Below, one piece after another: positions 1 through 42,676 of a DNA stretch of 64,000 nt (its first letter is position 1; each line of letters begins with the position of its first letter). The notes beneath the pieces are model-generated. The model was not told where the DNA came from and searched no databases. It worked only from the letters and a program-made list of their open reading frames with translations. Origin of the DNA: Rhipicephalus microplus (Eukaryota > Arthropoda > Arachnida > Ixodida > Ixodidae); NCBI RefSeq assembly GCF_043290135.1, contig NC_134707.1:85206447-85270446 (forward strand), written 5' to 3'. The position numbers were made by a program, and so were the translations under genes.

Positions 1-1212
1 CTGTGCGCTCACAGGAAACGTGCCCGTCAGCACCTTCCTTCTTTACATCGGTTTTGCGTGGTTTTACCCTTTGTTGCTGGTCGCGGCTGCTTGTGTTTCG
101 ACGTTTCATGCGGATAGAATTATTAAGATGAAGCGCTCGCAACCAGGATGCAGTATTCAAGCCTGAACTAACTTTATATGCAAGTCAAAACGTTCTGTTT
201 TGCGACCGGCGGAGATAGAAAGAGCGCCTGCATCGCAGCAATCACGGGGGAAAACTGCATTCCCACTAAGAGCACACAGGGTGGTTCTGCTCATCTCATT
301 AAAGGCAATGTAAACCTCAGTTTAAACCTATATGGTCCAGGCGTTAGATTAGTCGAAAGCTCCCAGTTAGAGCAAACACATCGGACGCCGTCGTCTTGCA
401 CCCATGACAGAAAAGTGCGCTTACAACCGATGTGGGTAGCAAAACATGAAAGCTAACGCTGAAAATATATCAATAAGGTGTCTTTCATGTAGACGGAGCC
501 ACATCAATTATGTGTACTGCTTGGAACGAGATGGCACACAAAGAATCAGCGCTCAGCATCGATCACCGAACAGTGAACGTCGTGGTGTCCACGCTTTAAT
601 GCAGTTGCACATTTTTAAGCGACGCCAGCGAGTGGGTTCGCATCCGTGCGAACAAATGACTCAACGCCCGTCTTGCCGCCGCAAATGAACATGGCCGCAT
701 TCTGACTAGTTTATATTTCGGTATGAACTTGGACTGTAGGTTTAGGTGGGTTTAAAGTGAACGTTTCATTCATTATTGGTTTACTCGTGAGTTACCCATA
801 ATAGTTTGTGTGACTGAGGCACAGTTGACGTTATCGCACAATGAGTACATTATATAATTTTTCATCTGCAGATGACACTTCGAATCACGACTGTTCGCGA
901 TTGCCGCTGGTCTCTATAAAATGTGCCCGGTTTGACAAAGGCGTAGAAATGATGCCGGGTCTTGCGAAACGGGTTGAGAATCCTCGAGGCAGAGTAAGCT
1001 TCACCACGGGACGTCACGTCACCGCACTTAAGCCCGGCTGTCCCCTCTTTATAAACCGCTGGGTGGTCGGCCGACACCAGGGATCGAACCCCGCACCACC
1101 CGAGGCTGAAGCGGACGCGTGCTCGAAATGCGGCAGCTACGATAAGGCGAAGAAAGGAGCGTGTTATCTTGAGGTTGTGTACTTAGACGAAAACACAACT
1201 ATATTCGAGGCT
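1..1212. other. No gene recognised (probable intron or 5' flank)
   Basis: Short open frames occur on both strands, but none has a recognisable domain or a convincing splice context. If the SLC5 gene continues upstream, this is intronic sequence. I searched it for the exon that should precede the one at 2643 and did not find it. Confidence 0.5.
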
Positions 1213-1405
1213 TGATTGATTGATATGTGGCGTTTAACGTCCCAAAACCACCATTTGATTATGACAGACGCCGTAGTGGAGGGCTCTGGAAATTTCGACC
1301 ACCTGGGGTTCTTTAACGTGCACCCAAATCTGAGCACACGGGCCTACAACATTTCCGCCTCTATCGGAAATGCAGCCGCCGCAGGGGAGGCGGGATTCAG
1401 CTCTA
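1213..1405 (-). repeat. Ruka-type tRNA-derived SINE, 5'-truncated
   Basis: The plus strand shows the reverse complement of the SINE: the gattgattgatatgtgg tail, then the conserved body with cccaaaaccacc, gacgccgtagtggagggctc and ttctttaacgtgcacccaaa. It breaks off in the gcagccgcc segment before the tRNA-like head, so this copy lacks its internal promoter. Several other copies in the window share the body. Confidence 0.85.
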
Positions 1406-2642
1406 CGTAGAAAAGCTGATTTGTACAGCTTCATCGTGAATCAGACAGCCCTCCTCCTGAGTGTCGACGACGTGGGTGCGCTATGAGGACGCAGACATGG
1501 AAAATGCAGGCGTGTACTGCAGGTAAGGCAGCGGTGCAAAGTTGAGAACAAAAAAAAAACTGTACCACACAGACAAAGCGCATCCAACAACTGAACTTAT
1601 TGAAACAAAGAAAAAAATAACACGGTAGGAGTGGCATACAAAGCAGCGGGTACTGAAGGCAAACAGAGCACGATCCTCCAGGGGTGCTATTTGTGCATTA
1701 AAACACGTGCATCCATCAAACTCAATAGTAACAATTTTCCTGCTTCATACACCTGTGTCAAACATAGCACACGTGATCCAATAAATTTGTATTTGTTTCG
1801 CTAAACGTGTCACGTTTCTATATGAGAGTGCTATTGAAGGTAGGTGAGCTAACGAACGCGTCAAACTTCCCTGACATTACACTGTAAGCTTCAACGATTC
1901 CTCTTGTGATTTCGTCTTTGCTGTTGGCCATTTCTCTTTATGTTTCATTCACATTTACTATTAAAGCAGTCTTGAGGAAGATTGCCCTTGATTACAAGCC
2001 TACTACACAAACTCTTGTGTACTTAAAGCCTTTATTTTGGCATGACCACTGTGGCCTTCATTGCCGACATCGAGGGTGCGTCCCTGAGTTTTGCTTGTTT
2101 GCGGTTGTGAAGGGTCATCGGGACCTCCAGTATTTCCTGGAGGCCCTGACAATAGCTAGGTTAGGTGACTTACGCCTGAACAGGCCTTCAGTTGCCTTGT
2201 CAGTAGTAAGGTTGTTTTTCTATCAGGATGACTGAACGTGCAATGAGCATGCTTCTTTAGTGATGATCCTCATATTACATTTATATTTGACTTGTAATTT
2301 TTGTGTCATCTTTTTTTTTTCTAACGGCGCATGAGTATATTGCGTGGTTCCACAAATAAACATTGCTTGTAAGACAGGCACTGTTGCAAGTGTCCTTCTT
2401 TGCCTGGTATTTCGCCTTTCGCGCTGTTTCCTTCCAATATGTCGTATCAACGTGTCCAAGCAACCTCTTTAGCTATTAATGATATACGCGAAATCAAAAG
2501 TAAAATAAGTTCACACACGTTTTCACTAAATTCAGTGTGCTTTGAACCAGTATGGCTGCAACTACTTTACTAAAAAGAGTTTCAAAACAAGCCTTGATTT
2601 TATCCGCTTTTTGGTACATGTCAGTTTTTTATTTGTTTCTAG
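1406..2642. other. No gene recognised; sequence before first visible SLC5 exon
   Basis: I see no domain-bearing open frame here. The segment ends in a polypyrimidine tract and an AG at 2641-2642 that serve as the acceptor of the first visible SLC5 exon. Confidence 0.5.
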
Positions 2643-32386
<29,744 letters not shown>

Positions 32387-34857
32387 TCTTTCAGAATCGA
32401 ACATTCTATAGTTCGTACTATACTGACTCATAGTTAATCGATCAATCGACGTATGCGTCCTGCTGAACGAACAATCGTCATAGATGGCCAATTTTCACTA
32501 AATTAATTTCTAGTGACAGCAGTCATGCAAGACTTCAGCAATCGTACGAGAAAACTGAAAAAAAAGTACTGACTACTTTTTATAGAGAATTGAACTTTTT
32601 TTAGAGATAAGAGAACGAGAGCGATAGGTTTATTTACACAAAGGCAGAGAGTGCTAGTAGGCACTAACCTGCTGCTGAACACTTTCGGAGGGAAAAGAGA
32701 AGAAAAAAGTAATGAATGACAATGAGGAAGTAAGTACGTGAGTGTGTAGAGCCCTGTCAGGTTGGCGCAGTGCTTATACAAACACGCATGCACTGCAGTG
32801 ACTTTTAGAAAAGCTCTGACCGCTATCACGACCCCCGTTGCACTGTTGGCATGATGCTTACACGACTGCGCGTAGGGCTATTTCGATGGACGCTCTAGTG
32901 GGGGATGTCTTCTTCAATACGAAGTAGCCGTACTTTATGTTTTCCCACTGTACATGCCCCACGTCGTGCACGTGCGTCACGCGAAAAATCGTCGTGAAAA
33001 ACACTCCTGCGTATGTTCCCTCCTTTCCCCGTAACGTTTCTTAACATGCATTTTGAAACCTCCTTGTTATTGCCAAGGAGGTTCGGTTCTTGTACATGGC
33101 CAGACTGTACCATTGAAAATGGCGGGCTCTCCCGTAATCGTGAGTCAATGCAAGAGCGAAATAACTACCGGCACAATAGATTTGTTAAGATGATACCAGG
33201 CCCAATACTACACCGGCACAATAGATTTGTTAAATATGGTACTAGCCCCATCTTAGGTAACATGTTCAGATGTGCGCTGCAGGAACCAGCTGGCCAAGGA
33301 CGCCGCGAAACCTTTGCCTACGCCGTTTTCTATCTGCGCGCCACCACTGTCAGTAATAAGAGCACTGTCGTGGCGTTAGCGTTCGACATAGTGTATGTAT
33401 GGGGCCCTAAACCTGCCGTTGGAATGTCGCTATTTGAAAATGAGAGTAAAATTTCAACGAACGTGAAAAACAACTTGTTCATTCATATACCCTCCATACT
33501 CTGAAGAGGCATTACATAGGGGTGGTAAGCGGGTGAAGTAACCACAGGGGACGTTACGGGGAAACTCATGTATACACCCATCAACGAGAGCATAACTGAA
33601 GCAGACAATGAATAACACTACCGCAGACAAAATATATTACAACAGTTGATGCATGCAGGTTGAAACAAAATTACTAGGCGAAATCAAGCGAACTATTCAG
33701 TATATGTACAAATGCCTCGTTATTTATTATAAACACAACATCGCGTTGTCGATTATTCCAATGATGAATGGTACATAATATTAGCGAGTTAGTTAATTGG
33801 TTAGTACAAGCATACAGAACGCAAAGTCCAAAAGGCTTACCTTGGTGCGTGAAAATGCCATGTGCCGCTAATATTTATTAGGTTACAAACGACGAATAAT
33901 CATAATATTTTGTCAAAACTTGATACTGTAAACTCAAAAGACATATTTTTTTGTAATTTCTCTTCGACTAAAGCTAGCATATGTGGTGCTGTACTGCACA
34001 AAGTGGTTTCGGCCAGAGACCGCCTCTCTCTTTAGCTCTTTAGCTTCTGGGTGGGTGGCTGAATTTCCACGTTTTTAGACTGCAACGGTGACTAAATGAC
34101 TTGTTTTAGTGCCCGAATGATGGCGCTGGTTCTTGTCTTAAGACCACTTGAAAGCCCATAACAGTGTGAGCTCAAAGCACTTGATGCCTAAATATTTTTC
34201 GCTTGGGTAGTCTTTATTCAACATGCGCTTAAGTGACTGTACTGCCATAAGCTTTCTTATAGAGAGTGGCAGCGCTAAGACCTAGTGTGTGCGCGCTGAT
34301 GCGGAGGTTGTCCAGGGCATTTTTTTTTACGCCACCCGGATTCTGCCTGTATGATGAGTCAAAATTGACAAATCGTACATTTACCCTTCCATTTGGGGTT
34401 CAACTGAGTAGTTGGGTGCCACGCCGGTTTCCAGGAAGCTGGATGCTTTGTGGGTTTGAAGAAACGTGAGTGTGAAAAGTGTCTTGCATTGAACTACCCA
34501 GTGCCATTGGTCACCGTAACGGGCAAGGAGTCACTGCACTTGCAGTGCATTGTCCACAGTGACTGCAACTAAGATGTTCGCTTGACGGCAAATATATTGA
34601 CTTGTCGGCACTGTACAAACTTGCAGCAGAATTCACAATTCTTTTCCGCTCGCATGCCACAGTTGAGGTCGCCATTTGCAAACATATAGGTTGCAAATGC
34701 AAACTCTATTTGATGTAAAAAAAAATGCCAAGTCGACCTTCAGATAGGATTTGACAAGAGGAATAGATGGGCTCTCACGTTGTATTGGGGACCGCATAAT
34801 ACCGCCTCGAAGACCGCAAGCGGCCCGCGGGCTGGAGATAGCCGACCCCTGAACCAC
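32387..34857. other. SLC5 3' flank, no gene recognised
   Basis: Contains a 10-bp stem hairpin at 33057-33083 and a duplicated 22-bp block at 33167 and 33212. No canonical AATAAA was seen in the first 1.3 kb after the stop. No domain-bearing frame on either strand. Confidence 0.45.
33167..33233. repeat. Two-unit tandem repeat, 45-bp period
   Basis: accggcacaatagatttgtt occurs at 33167 and at 33212, each followed by aa and then by related gatgatacc/atatggtac segments. It looks like a degenerate two-copy tandem repeat. Confidence 0.7.
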
Positions 34858-34872
34858 AGTATCAACAAGCTG

Positions 34873-35112
34873 CCCCGCCGCGGTGGTCTAGTGGCTAAGG
34901 TACTCGGCTGCTAACCCACAGGTCGCGGGATCAAATCCCGGCTGTGGCGGCTGCATTTCCGATGGAGGCGGAAATGTTGTATGCTCGTGTGCTCAGATGT
35001 GGGTGCAGGTTAAAGAAGCCCGGGTGTTCGGAATTTCCTGAGTTCTCCACTACGGCGCTTCTCATAATCAAATGGTGGTTTTAGGACGTTAAACCTAACA
35101 AATCAATCATCA
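34873..35112 (+). repeat. Ruka-type SINE, full length with perfect TSD
   Basis: The head ccccgccgcggtggtctagt has a clear A box, and gcgggatcaaatcccgg gives the B box. The body runs through gatggaggcggaaatgttg to the aaacctaacaaatcaatcat tail. The 15-bp target duplication agtatcaacaagctg is exact at 34858-34872 and 35113-35127. It is the best-preserved SINE in the window. Confidence 0.95.
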
Positions 35113-35325
35113 AGTATCAACAAGCTGTTCAGCTACGTAGGGTGCACATGTTCTCTTAGAGAGAGACAGAAACGAGAAAAAAGGAAGGCAGGGAGGTTAA
35201 CCAGATGCTAGTATCCGGTATGCTACCCTACACTGGGGTTGGGGAATAGGGGTTGAAAGAGAAAGGGAGAGTTAAAAAATAAATAAGATAAAAACACCGA
35301 CACACACGCACACACAAAATCAGTC

Positions 35326-38300
35326 CGCTCAGAGGCGTTCCGACAGGCCAGTAGTTCGTAAGAAGCCCAATAGCGCTTGCATGGCTTTCTTCTGTGACAA
35401 TGAGTCATGACGATGGCGCAGTATACTTTCTTCTGACAGCGGCTGGTCATCTAACCTGTTTAGTTTATTAGAAAGGTGTTGTCTTTCCAGGTTGTATTTC
35501 GGGAAGTCACACAGGATATGTCGAATTGTTTCTTCATCTCTGCAGTGCGCACAGTCGGCGGTGTCGGCCATACCTATGCGGAACGCGTACGCACGGGTAT
35601 ACGTGACTCCCAACCATAGTCTGCACAGAGCAGTAGCGTCGCCTCGTCGAATTTTGTTGGAAGCTGCATGCTTAACGTTGGATCAAGGGATCGTAATCTT
35701 GCATGCGTAAAAAGAGGCTCATTCCAAAGAGCCATGGAGCGTTGGTGAGCTAGAAGGCGTAGCCTCCTAGCAGCGTTCCTCCTTGAGAGAGGTATTGACT
35801 GGTCGTTGTCTTCTGTATGGGCTGAACGGGCAGCTTGATCAGCTCGTTCGTTACCGATAATTCCACAGTGGCTTGGCAACCACTGAAATATAACGTGGTG
35901 CCCTTTCTCTGTTATATGGTGTAGCATTTCTGCTGTTTCAAATACCAACTGCTCGTGTGGACCACGGCGTAGATTTGACAGAAGTGACTGCAGTGCCGCC
36001 TTGCAGTCGCAGAAAATCATCCACCGTTGCGTGCTTTGGTGGTTCATGAAACGCAGCGCAGCGCGAAGCGCTGCAAGCTCTGCTGCCGTTGTTGTGGTTG
36101 CACGAGCTGTCCTGAATTTGATGGTTGTGGCGTGCGTTGGAATAACGACCACCGCTGTTGAGCTGTTTGGCAGGACGGAGCCGTCGGTGTAGACGTGGGT
36201 GCAGTCTTGGTACTTCTCGTACAGCAGAAGTAAGGCGAGCTGCTTGAGGGCTGGTATTGAGAAATCTCGTTTTTTCTGGATGCCTGGTATTGTCAGGTTG
36301 ATGACTGGCTGTGTGAGGCACCATGGAGGAATTGAAGGTCTCGCCGCGGGCGTAAAACCAGTTGGTAGGGAGTCACCATGTGTATTTATTGTTCGACAAA
36401 AGGAAGTATGAGGTCTATCCACTGGTAGAGAGGCTAGGTGGTGATGGGGAGTCCGGCCCACATGCCTTATGTGTGTCCTCAAAGCTTCAATTTCAATATG
36501 GTCTTTGGCTATAGCTATAGTCGCCATTGTTGAGGCACCCTGAGGCAGACCTAGACATATTCGAAGCGCCTGTGCCTGAACGCTTTGTATCATGCGTCGA
36601 CTTGTTTTGCTGGCGTTTGCTAATACAGGCAGATTGTATCGTAAAAAGCCAAGGAAAAGCACCCTGTACAGTCGTAACATAGCATTAGGCTGCATTCCCC
36701 AAGTCTTTGCAGCGAGAAACTTGAAAAGATGGCATATGCCTGTCAATTGCTTTTTTCAAATACGACCCATGAGGGCTCCATGATATGTCTCTGTTGACTA
36801 TGACACCCAGAAATTTGTGAGATCGATGATATGGTATATTTTGACCGTTAATTGACACTCTTTAATTCAACATGGGTTTGCGCGTAAATGCCAGAAGAGC
36901 GCACTTTCCGGAGGAAATTTCGAGGCCTCGATTGCGTAAATACAAAGTAGTTGCAGTAGCAGCTCTCTGTATTCTCGCTCCAGCTGCAGGCGAGTTACCA
37001 CAGATGTCCAGATGCAGATGTCATCAGCGTATGTTTATAGATAAATATTGTTTGGTAGGTGCGTATTGAGAGCGATTAGAGTTATATTGAATAGCACGGG
37101 GCTCAGTACACCACCCTGAGGGAGGCCACGACAACCGAAATGCGTAGACGTGTTCCCGGTCTCTGTACTCACAAAATAGGATCGCATTTGGAGATAACTG
37201 CGTATTCACTTAAACATTCGGCCACCCACTCCAACCTGTTCTAGTGCGGTAAGGACGACTTCATGTGTAACGTTATCATAGGCTCCTTTGACGTCAAGGA
37301 ACAGAGAGGCGCAAAGACGCTTATGGCCTTTCTCGTGTTCAACGTACGTGATTAGGTCGATGACGCTATCGATCGATGATCGACCACGTCGGAAGCCAGC
37401 CATGGCATTTGGGTAGATCTCATGATACTCCAAGTACCACTCGAGTCGGCCGAGAATTATTCTCTCCATCACTTTACCTACGCAACTAGCCAATGCGATC
37501 GGGCGATAGGAGGAGAGTTCCAATGGTGATTTGCCAGGTTTTAGTAATGGTACTAGACGAGTAGTTTTCCAACTTAAGGGAACAGTGCCCTCTAGCCAAC
37601 AATCATTATATAGCTGAAGTAGAGCTATTCTCGCGCGCTCACCCAGATGACGCAGGGCTCTGTAGGAGATTCCGTCAGATCCTGGTGCGGAGGTCTATTT
37701 GCATGAAGCGAGTGCTGCTTTGAGCTCCTGAATGGTGAACGGGAAGTACATACAGGAGTCACGTAATGGCGGACAACTGCTCGAAAGTGGTGAGCTGCTG
37801 ATGGCTGGAGTTTGCCCTGATAATCCGGCACAGAAGTCTTCAGCAACGTCCACATCTGGTCGATTTTGGTGAAGGGCTAAGGCCTTGAATGGTGATTTCT
37901 GAATGGGCGATCACCGCAAACCTCTAACCATCCTCCATATCTGCGATAAAGGCTTACGAGGGTCGAGTGACTCGCAAAAAGTAATCCAGCGTTGGAATTC
38001 TAGCTTGTTCAACCGACGTTTGATCTTCTTCTGCATACGTATAGCAGTCCGTAAATCTTCTATGTCCTTCGTGCGCCGGTACCTTCTTCCAGCTCATCAT
38101 CGCAAGGCTCGAAGCCGCTCCAGCTCTTTGTCGATGTCCGTGATTCTTACAGGGCATGGGATTGGACACACAGTCTCTTTTACAGTGGTCTTGATGGCCT
38201 CTTGTAAATCGGATATGTGTTCATGGCATTGGTATTCCATACGGGACTGAAATTTTTACCAGTCCACTCTTTTAACCATGTCGCGCATTTTAGGAGGCGA

Positions 38301-38547
38301 CAATACTCTGATCTTGACGTATGTTGGAATGTGATCACTCTCGTGCGTTTCTATATCCGTGAACCATTCAGTATGTTTCACTAGGCTTCACGAAACAAAA
38401 GCCAAATCGAGACAGCTACTGTATGTGGTGCCACGTAAAAATGAAGGACTGCCATCGTTCAGTAACCAAAGTTGGTTGTCGGAGGCAAAAGACACCAAGC
38501 TTCTGCCCTTCATGTTGGTATTCTGACTTCCCCATAATGTATGATGA
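35326..38547 (-). pseudogene. LINE B ORF2: endonuclease end, RT, RNase H, CCHC
   Basis: In order on the minus strand: endonuclease C-terminal part (SFASDNQLWLLND and ESDHIPT, 38250-38530); RT (SYRPIALAS, GFRRGRSSIDS, SLFLDVKGAYDNV in 37206-37523, catalytic YADD at 37020-37031); RNase H (YTDGS, AELAALRAAL, FCDCKAA, SHCGIIGNERAD in 35574-36746); and CAHCRDEETIRHILC. A TGA replaces tryptophan at 37206-37208, and several frameshifts break the rest. The domain order endonuclease-RT-RNase H is that of the I group. Its 3' untranslated end contains the block also seen at 11563-11750. Confidence 0.87.
38529..38547. repeat. LINE A target-site duplication, left copy
   Basis: tccccataatgtatgatga; partner at 44261-44279 with two mismatches. 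It overlaps the start of the (TGA)n tail. Confidence 0.85.
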
Positions 38548-38893
38548 TGATGATATATGGTGCTTTTGGCGCAAGGGCCATTTGATTGCCAAAGAGCGCC
38601 AGTTCATGAGACAGGAATGTGGACAATGGTTGTGATTAGCGGCTGTATAAGGGCCATAAAATTCCTCGCAGTAAAGCGGGTAAAAACATACAAGTAATGA
38701 AATCATGACCATGCCGTGAAAGGTGTGTGTGGTGTGAATAGGTGACAAAAGTTGGTGATAATGAAAAACGATGGTGGACATGTATGGCATTAGCACAAGT
38801 ACCTCACACGTTAGTACCTTTGCGTGCAATGGCCGTGAGGCAAGTGCTTTCCTGTGTAGCCACCGCAGCAAAAACCTCTCTAGAGAGGTCGTG

Positions 38894-41800
38894 CTAAGGT
38901 ATGCCCGGGTATATGATATGAAAATCATGAATTTCCTTTAAAAACGCTAATAATGATTTGTGACTAAAAAGCGGTTCCCTACCGACGAACATTGCAGGGT
39001 GTAAAGGTATATGTTGTCGGTAGGATAGTGGGAAGTGGTGTCTTCTTAGAGTGTCTAAATGTTTACATTGAATTAAAACGTGAAGAACTGTTAATGTCTC
39101 ACCACATTTATCACACAATGGTGGATCACCACCGAATAAAAGATGTGTGTGTGTCGTGTATGTGTGTCCTATCCTGAGTCTTGTTAGTGTTACCTCTGTT
39201 AGACGTGATTTTGATACTGGTGGCCAATGGCCAAGGTGTGGCTTGATAACGTGTAGTTTGTTTTGTGTGTGTGTATCCCACTTGCTCTGCCAGTAGTTCC
39301 TGAGGTTTAGTTTGAGAGACGGCATAAGATCAAGGGCCGGGATTGATATAGATGTAATGGCGGTGCTCTCATGGACGGATGCAGCGAGCTGATCCGCCCT
39401 CACGTTGCCTTGGATCTCACGGTGCCCTGGCACCCAGCACACTACAACATGTTGTTTGTGTGTGTAGAGTGTGCACAAAATGGAGTAAAGTGAGACAAGG
39501 ACTGGGTTTTTTTGTTTTTTTAAGACTGTGCAGAGCCGTTACCACACTGAGGGAGTCTGTATAAATTACTGCTTTTTGTATTTGTAATTGTTTGATGTGT
39601 TTAGCTGCCACCAGTATCACGTAAGCTTCCGCTGTGAAGATACTTGTGCGTGGATGTAGAGGGCCAGCATCCGAAAAGGATGGGCCGACAGCAGCGTAGG
39701 ACACAGAGGAGTTAGTCTTGGAGGCATCTGTGAAGAACTCAGGACGTGTGTATTTGTGTTGAAGTTCCAGAAAGTGTGTTCGGATATGGGCAATAGGTGC
39801 ATGTTTTGTAACCTCTAGGAAAGACACATCGCAGTCTCTAGTCTGCCACTGCCACGGTGGCGGGTATGCTACAGGAGCCATTAAACTGTGTTCGAGTGAC
39901 ACTCCAGTGTCCTCAGCTAGACCCTTCAGGCGAACTGTGAAGGGCTGCCTCATTGAAGGCCTGTTATGAAAAAGAATGGAGCTCGCCAAGTCATTAATAG
40001 CAGAGTATGAGGGGTGCCTCTTGTCTGCTTTCACCTTAAGGAAATATACAAAGGACATGTAGGTTCTTTGCAGATGAAGCGACCACTCATTTGACTCAAC
40101 GTAAAGGCTTTCTACGGGGCTGGTGCGAAAAGCACCCGTAGAAAGGCGGATGCCCAAATGGTGCACGGGGTCCAGCATTTTCAAGGCACTTTGAGTGGCT
40201 GACTGATAGATAACGGCCCCGTAATCTAAGCGGGTACGAATAAGGCTTCTATAGAGGTTCATGAGGCATTGCCTATCACTACCCCACGTAGTACGTGACA
40301 ACACTTTTATAACATTCATTGCTTTCAAACATTTTGTTTTTAAATACTTTATGTGTGGTACGAAGGTCAACTTGTTGTCCAAGATTAAGCCTAGGAATTT
40401 ATGCTCCGCATTCACAGACAGACGTTGGCCGTTCAGTTCAATGTCGGGTTCTGAGTGCATGCCTCTCTTTCGGGAGAACAAGACACACGTGCTTTTTCCT
40501 GGGTTCAGCCGGAATCCGTTTTCCTCTGCCCATTTGGAGACCTTGTTTAAACCTAACTGAACCTGTCGCTCACACATTGCTAGGTTGCATGACTTAAAGC
40601 CAAGCGGGACGTCATCGACATATGTGGAATAGAACATGCTGCGGGGGATGGACAGGTGCAAGGAATTCATTTTTATCATAAAAAGTGTACAACTAAGTAC
40701 ACCACCTTGCGGTACTCCCGTTTCTTGCACAAATATTTGGGAGAGAGTACTGCCCACACGGACGCGGAATTTCCGATCGGACAAGTAACTCTCAATTATG
40801 GAAAGCATTCTACCGCGCACACCCAGGTGAGACAAGTTTCTTAATATCCCAAAACGCCATGTTGTGTCGTAAGCCTTCTCGATATCGAGAAACACTGAGA
40901 GGAAGTATTGTTTGTGGACAAAAGCGTCTCGGATCTGTGCCTCGATACGCACCAGATGGTCGGTAGTGGATCTACCCTCCCGAAACCCACACTGAAATTG
41001 GTCGAGCAGATTGTGTGTTTCAAGGAAATGTAAAAGTCGGCGGTTTATCATTTTTTCAAAAAGTTTACAAACGCAGCTGGTTAGTGCAATGGGCCTATAA
41101 CTTGAAACTGAGGAAGGGTCCTTGCCCTGTTTCAAAATAGGGATAACAATAGCCTCTTTCCAGGAAGCAGGGATGGTGCCTGAAAGCCAGATAGCATTGT
41201 TTAAAGAGAGTAAAGTTTTTCGCGTTTCGAGCGGCAAGTTTTTCAACATTTCGTATGTGACACGGTCGTAGCCTGGAGCGGAATTATTGCAAGAGTTTAG
41301 TGATGTTTGTAGCTCAGCTAAGTTGAAAGGTTGGTTGTATTTCTCGTAATTTGTGCACTTGGATTCTAGTTTCTGCTTTTCTATCTTTGCTTTGTGTCTT
41401 TGGAAAGCTTCAGTGTAGTGTGACGAGCTAGACACCTGCTCGTAGTGTGCACCGAGGAAGTTCGCTTGATCTTCCAGGCTATCGCCCTGTGTGTTTACGA
41501 GTGGGAGTGAGTGTACTTGTCTTCCTGCTACCCTACAAACCATGTTCCAGACTTCAGCCTCTTGTGTATATGAATTTATCCCTGATAAAAACTTGTGCCA
41601 GCTTTCTTTTCTGGCCTGCCGACGCGTTCTTCTGCCTCGAGATTTTATTTTCCTAAAACTCTCAAGGTTTTCCGCTGTCGGCGAGTTCCGCAGCAACCTC
41701 CATGCCCTGTTCTGTTCCTTTCGCGCATTCTGGCACTCAGTGTTCCACCACGGAACGTGTTGTTTGCCGGGCAGTCCAGATGTTTGTGGAATGCACTTGG

Positions 41801-42614
41801 TTGCTGCGTCAGTAAGAAAAGCCGTGAAGTACTGCACAGCTTCATCTATGCCTAACCCGCATATGTCAGTCCAATTTAGGTGAGTAAGCTTTTGAAATCG
41901 TTCCCAGTTGGCTCTGTTTACCAGCCATTTGGGAACATGTGGAGGACATTCATTTATTATTGGTGTACTCAAAACTAAAGGGAAATGATCACTTCCGTAT
42001 GGATTATTTATGACTTTCCACTGAAGTAATGGTACAAGTGAAGGAGATGCGATACTGAGGTCTATGGAAGAGTAAGTTTTGTTGGCAAGGTTATAGTATG
42101 TTGCCTCTTTCCTATTCAACAGACAAGCACCCGATGAAATGAGGAATTGTTCAATGAGACGACCTCGGGCATCACAGCGAGAGTCACCCCACAGACCATT
42201 GTGTGCGTTCAGGTCCCCAAGGACCAGATAAGGTTCAGGTAGTTCGTCGATTAAAGACTGGAATTGAAGTTTTTCGAGACGGTGATGCGGAGGTATGTAC
42301 AAAGAGCAAATAGTGACAAGTTTGTTTAGAATAACTGCTCGGACAGCCACCGCCTCGAGGGAAGTTTGAAGGGGTAATTGTGTGCATGCTATACCTTGAC
42401 TTACTATAATCGCTACACCACCGGATGGTAGCATGGCATCATCTCTATCCTTTCGGAAGATTATGTAGTTACGTAAAAAGTTTGTGTTAGTTCGTTTTAA
42501 GGGTGTCTCCTGTACACACAGCACTCTTGGATTGTGTTCATGGAGGAGTTCTTGTAAGTCATCGAGGTTTTGAAGAAGGCCTCGGATGTTCCACTATAAT
42601 ATTTCTGTCTGCAT
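38894..42614 (-). pseudogene. LINE A ORF2: endonuclease, RT, RNase H
   Basis: The start is ATG at 42614; a TAG at 42594-42596 replaces the family's glutamine in the first strand. After it, 1030 codons are open: endonuclease (VQETPLK, VLGDLNAHNGLWGD, GSDHFPL), RT (SYRPIALTS, GFREGRSTTDHL, VFLDIEKAYDT, TGVPQGGVLSC, YVDD at 40611-40622) and the first half of RNase H (FFTDASK, AEAY, YTDSLS). A frameshift in 39420-39478 moves the rest (WVPGHREIQGNVRAD, then a CDKC-H-C motif) to another frame ending at 38894. The metal-binding residues that I can see are kept. Two small changes separate this frame from an uninterrupted one. Confidence 0.9.
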
Positions 42615-42676
42615 ATTTAAACAAGAGAGATACTGCTGTGTGTAGATACTGCTGTGTGTGGAGTGAGCTCGTTAAT

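Noticed and set aside
34873..34945. Working tRNA gene
   Set aside because: It has A and B boxes but is joined to a SINE body and has a target duplication, so it is a SINE head.
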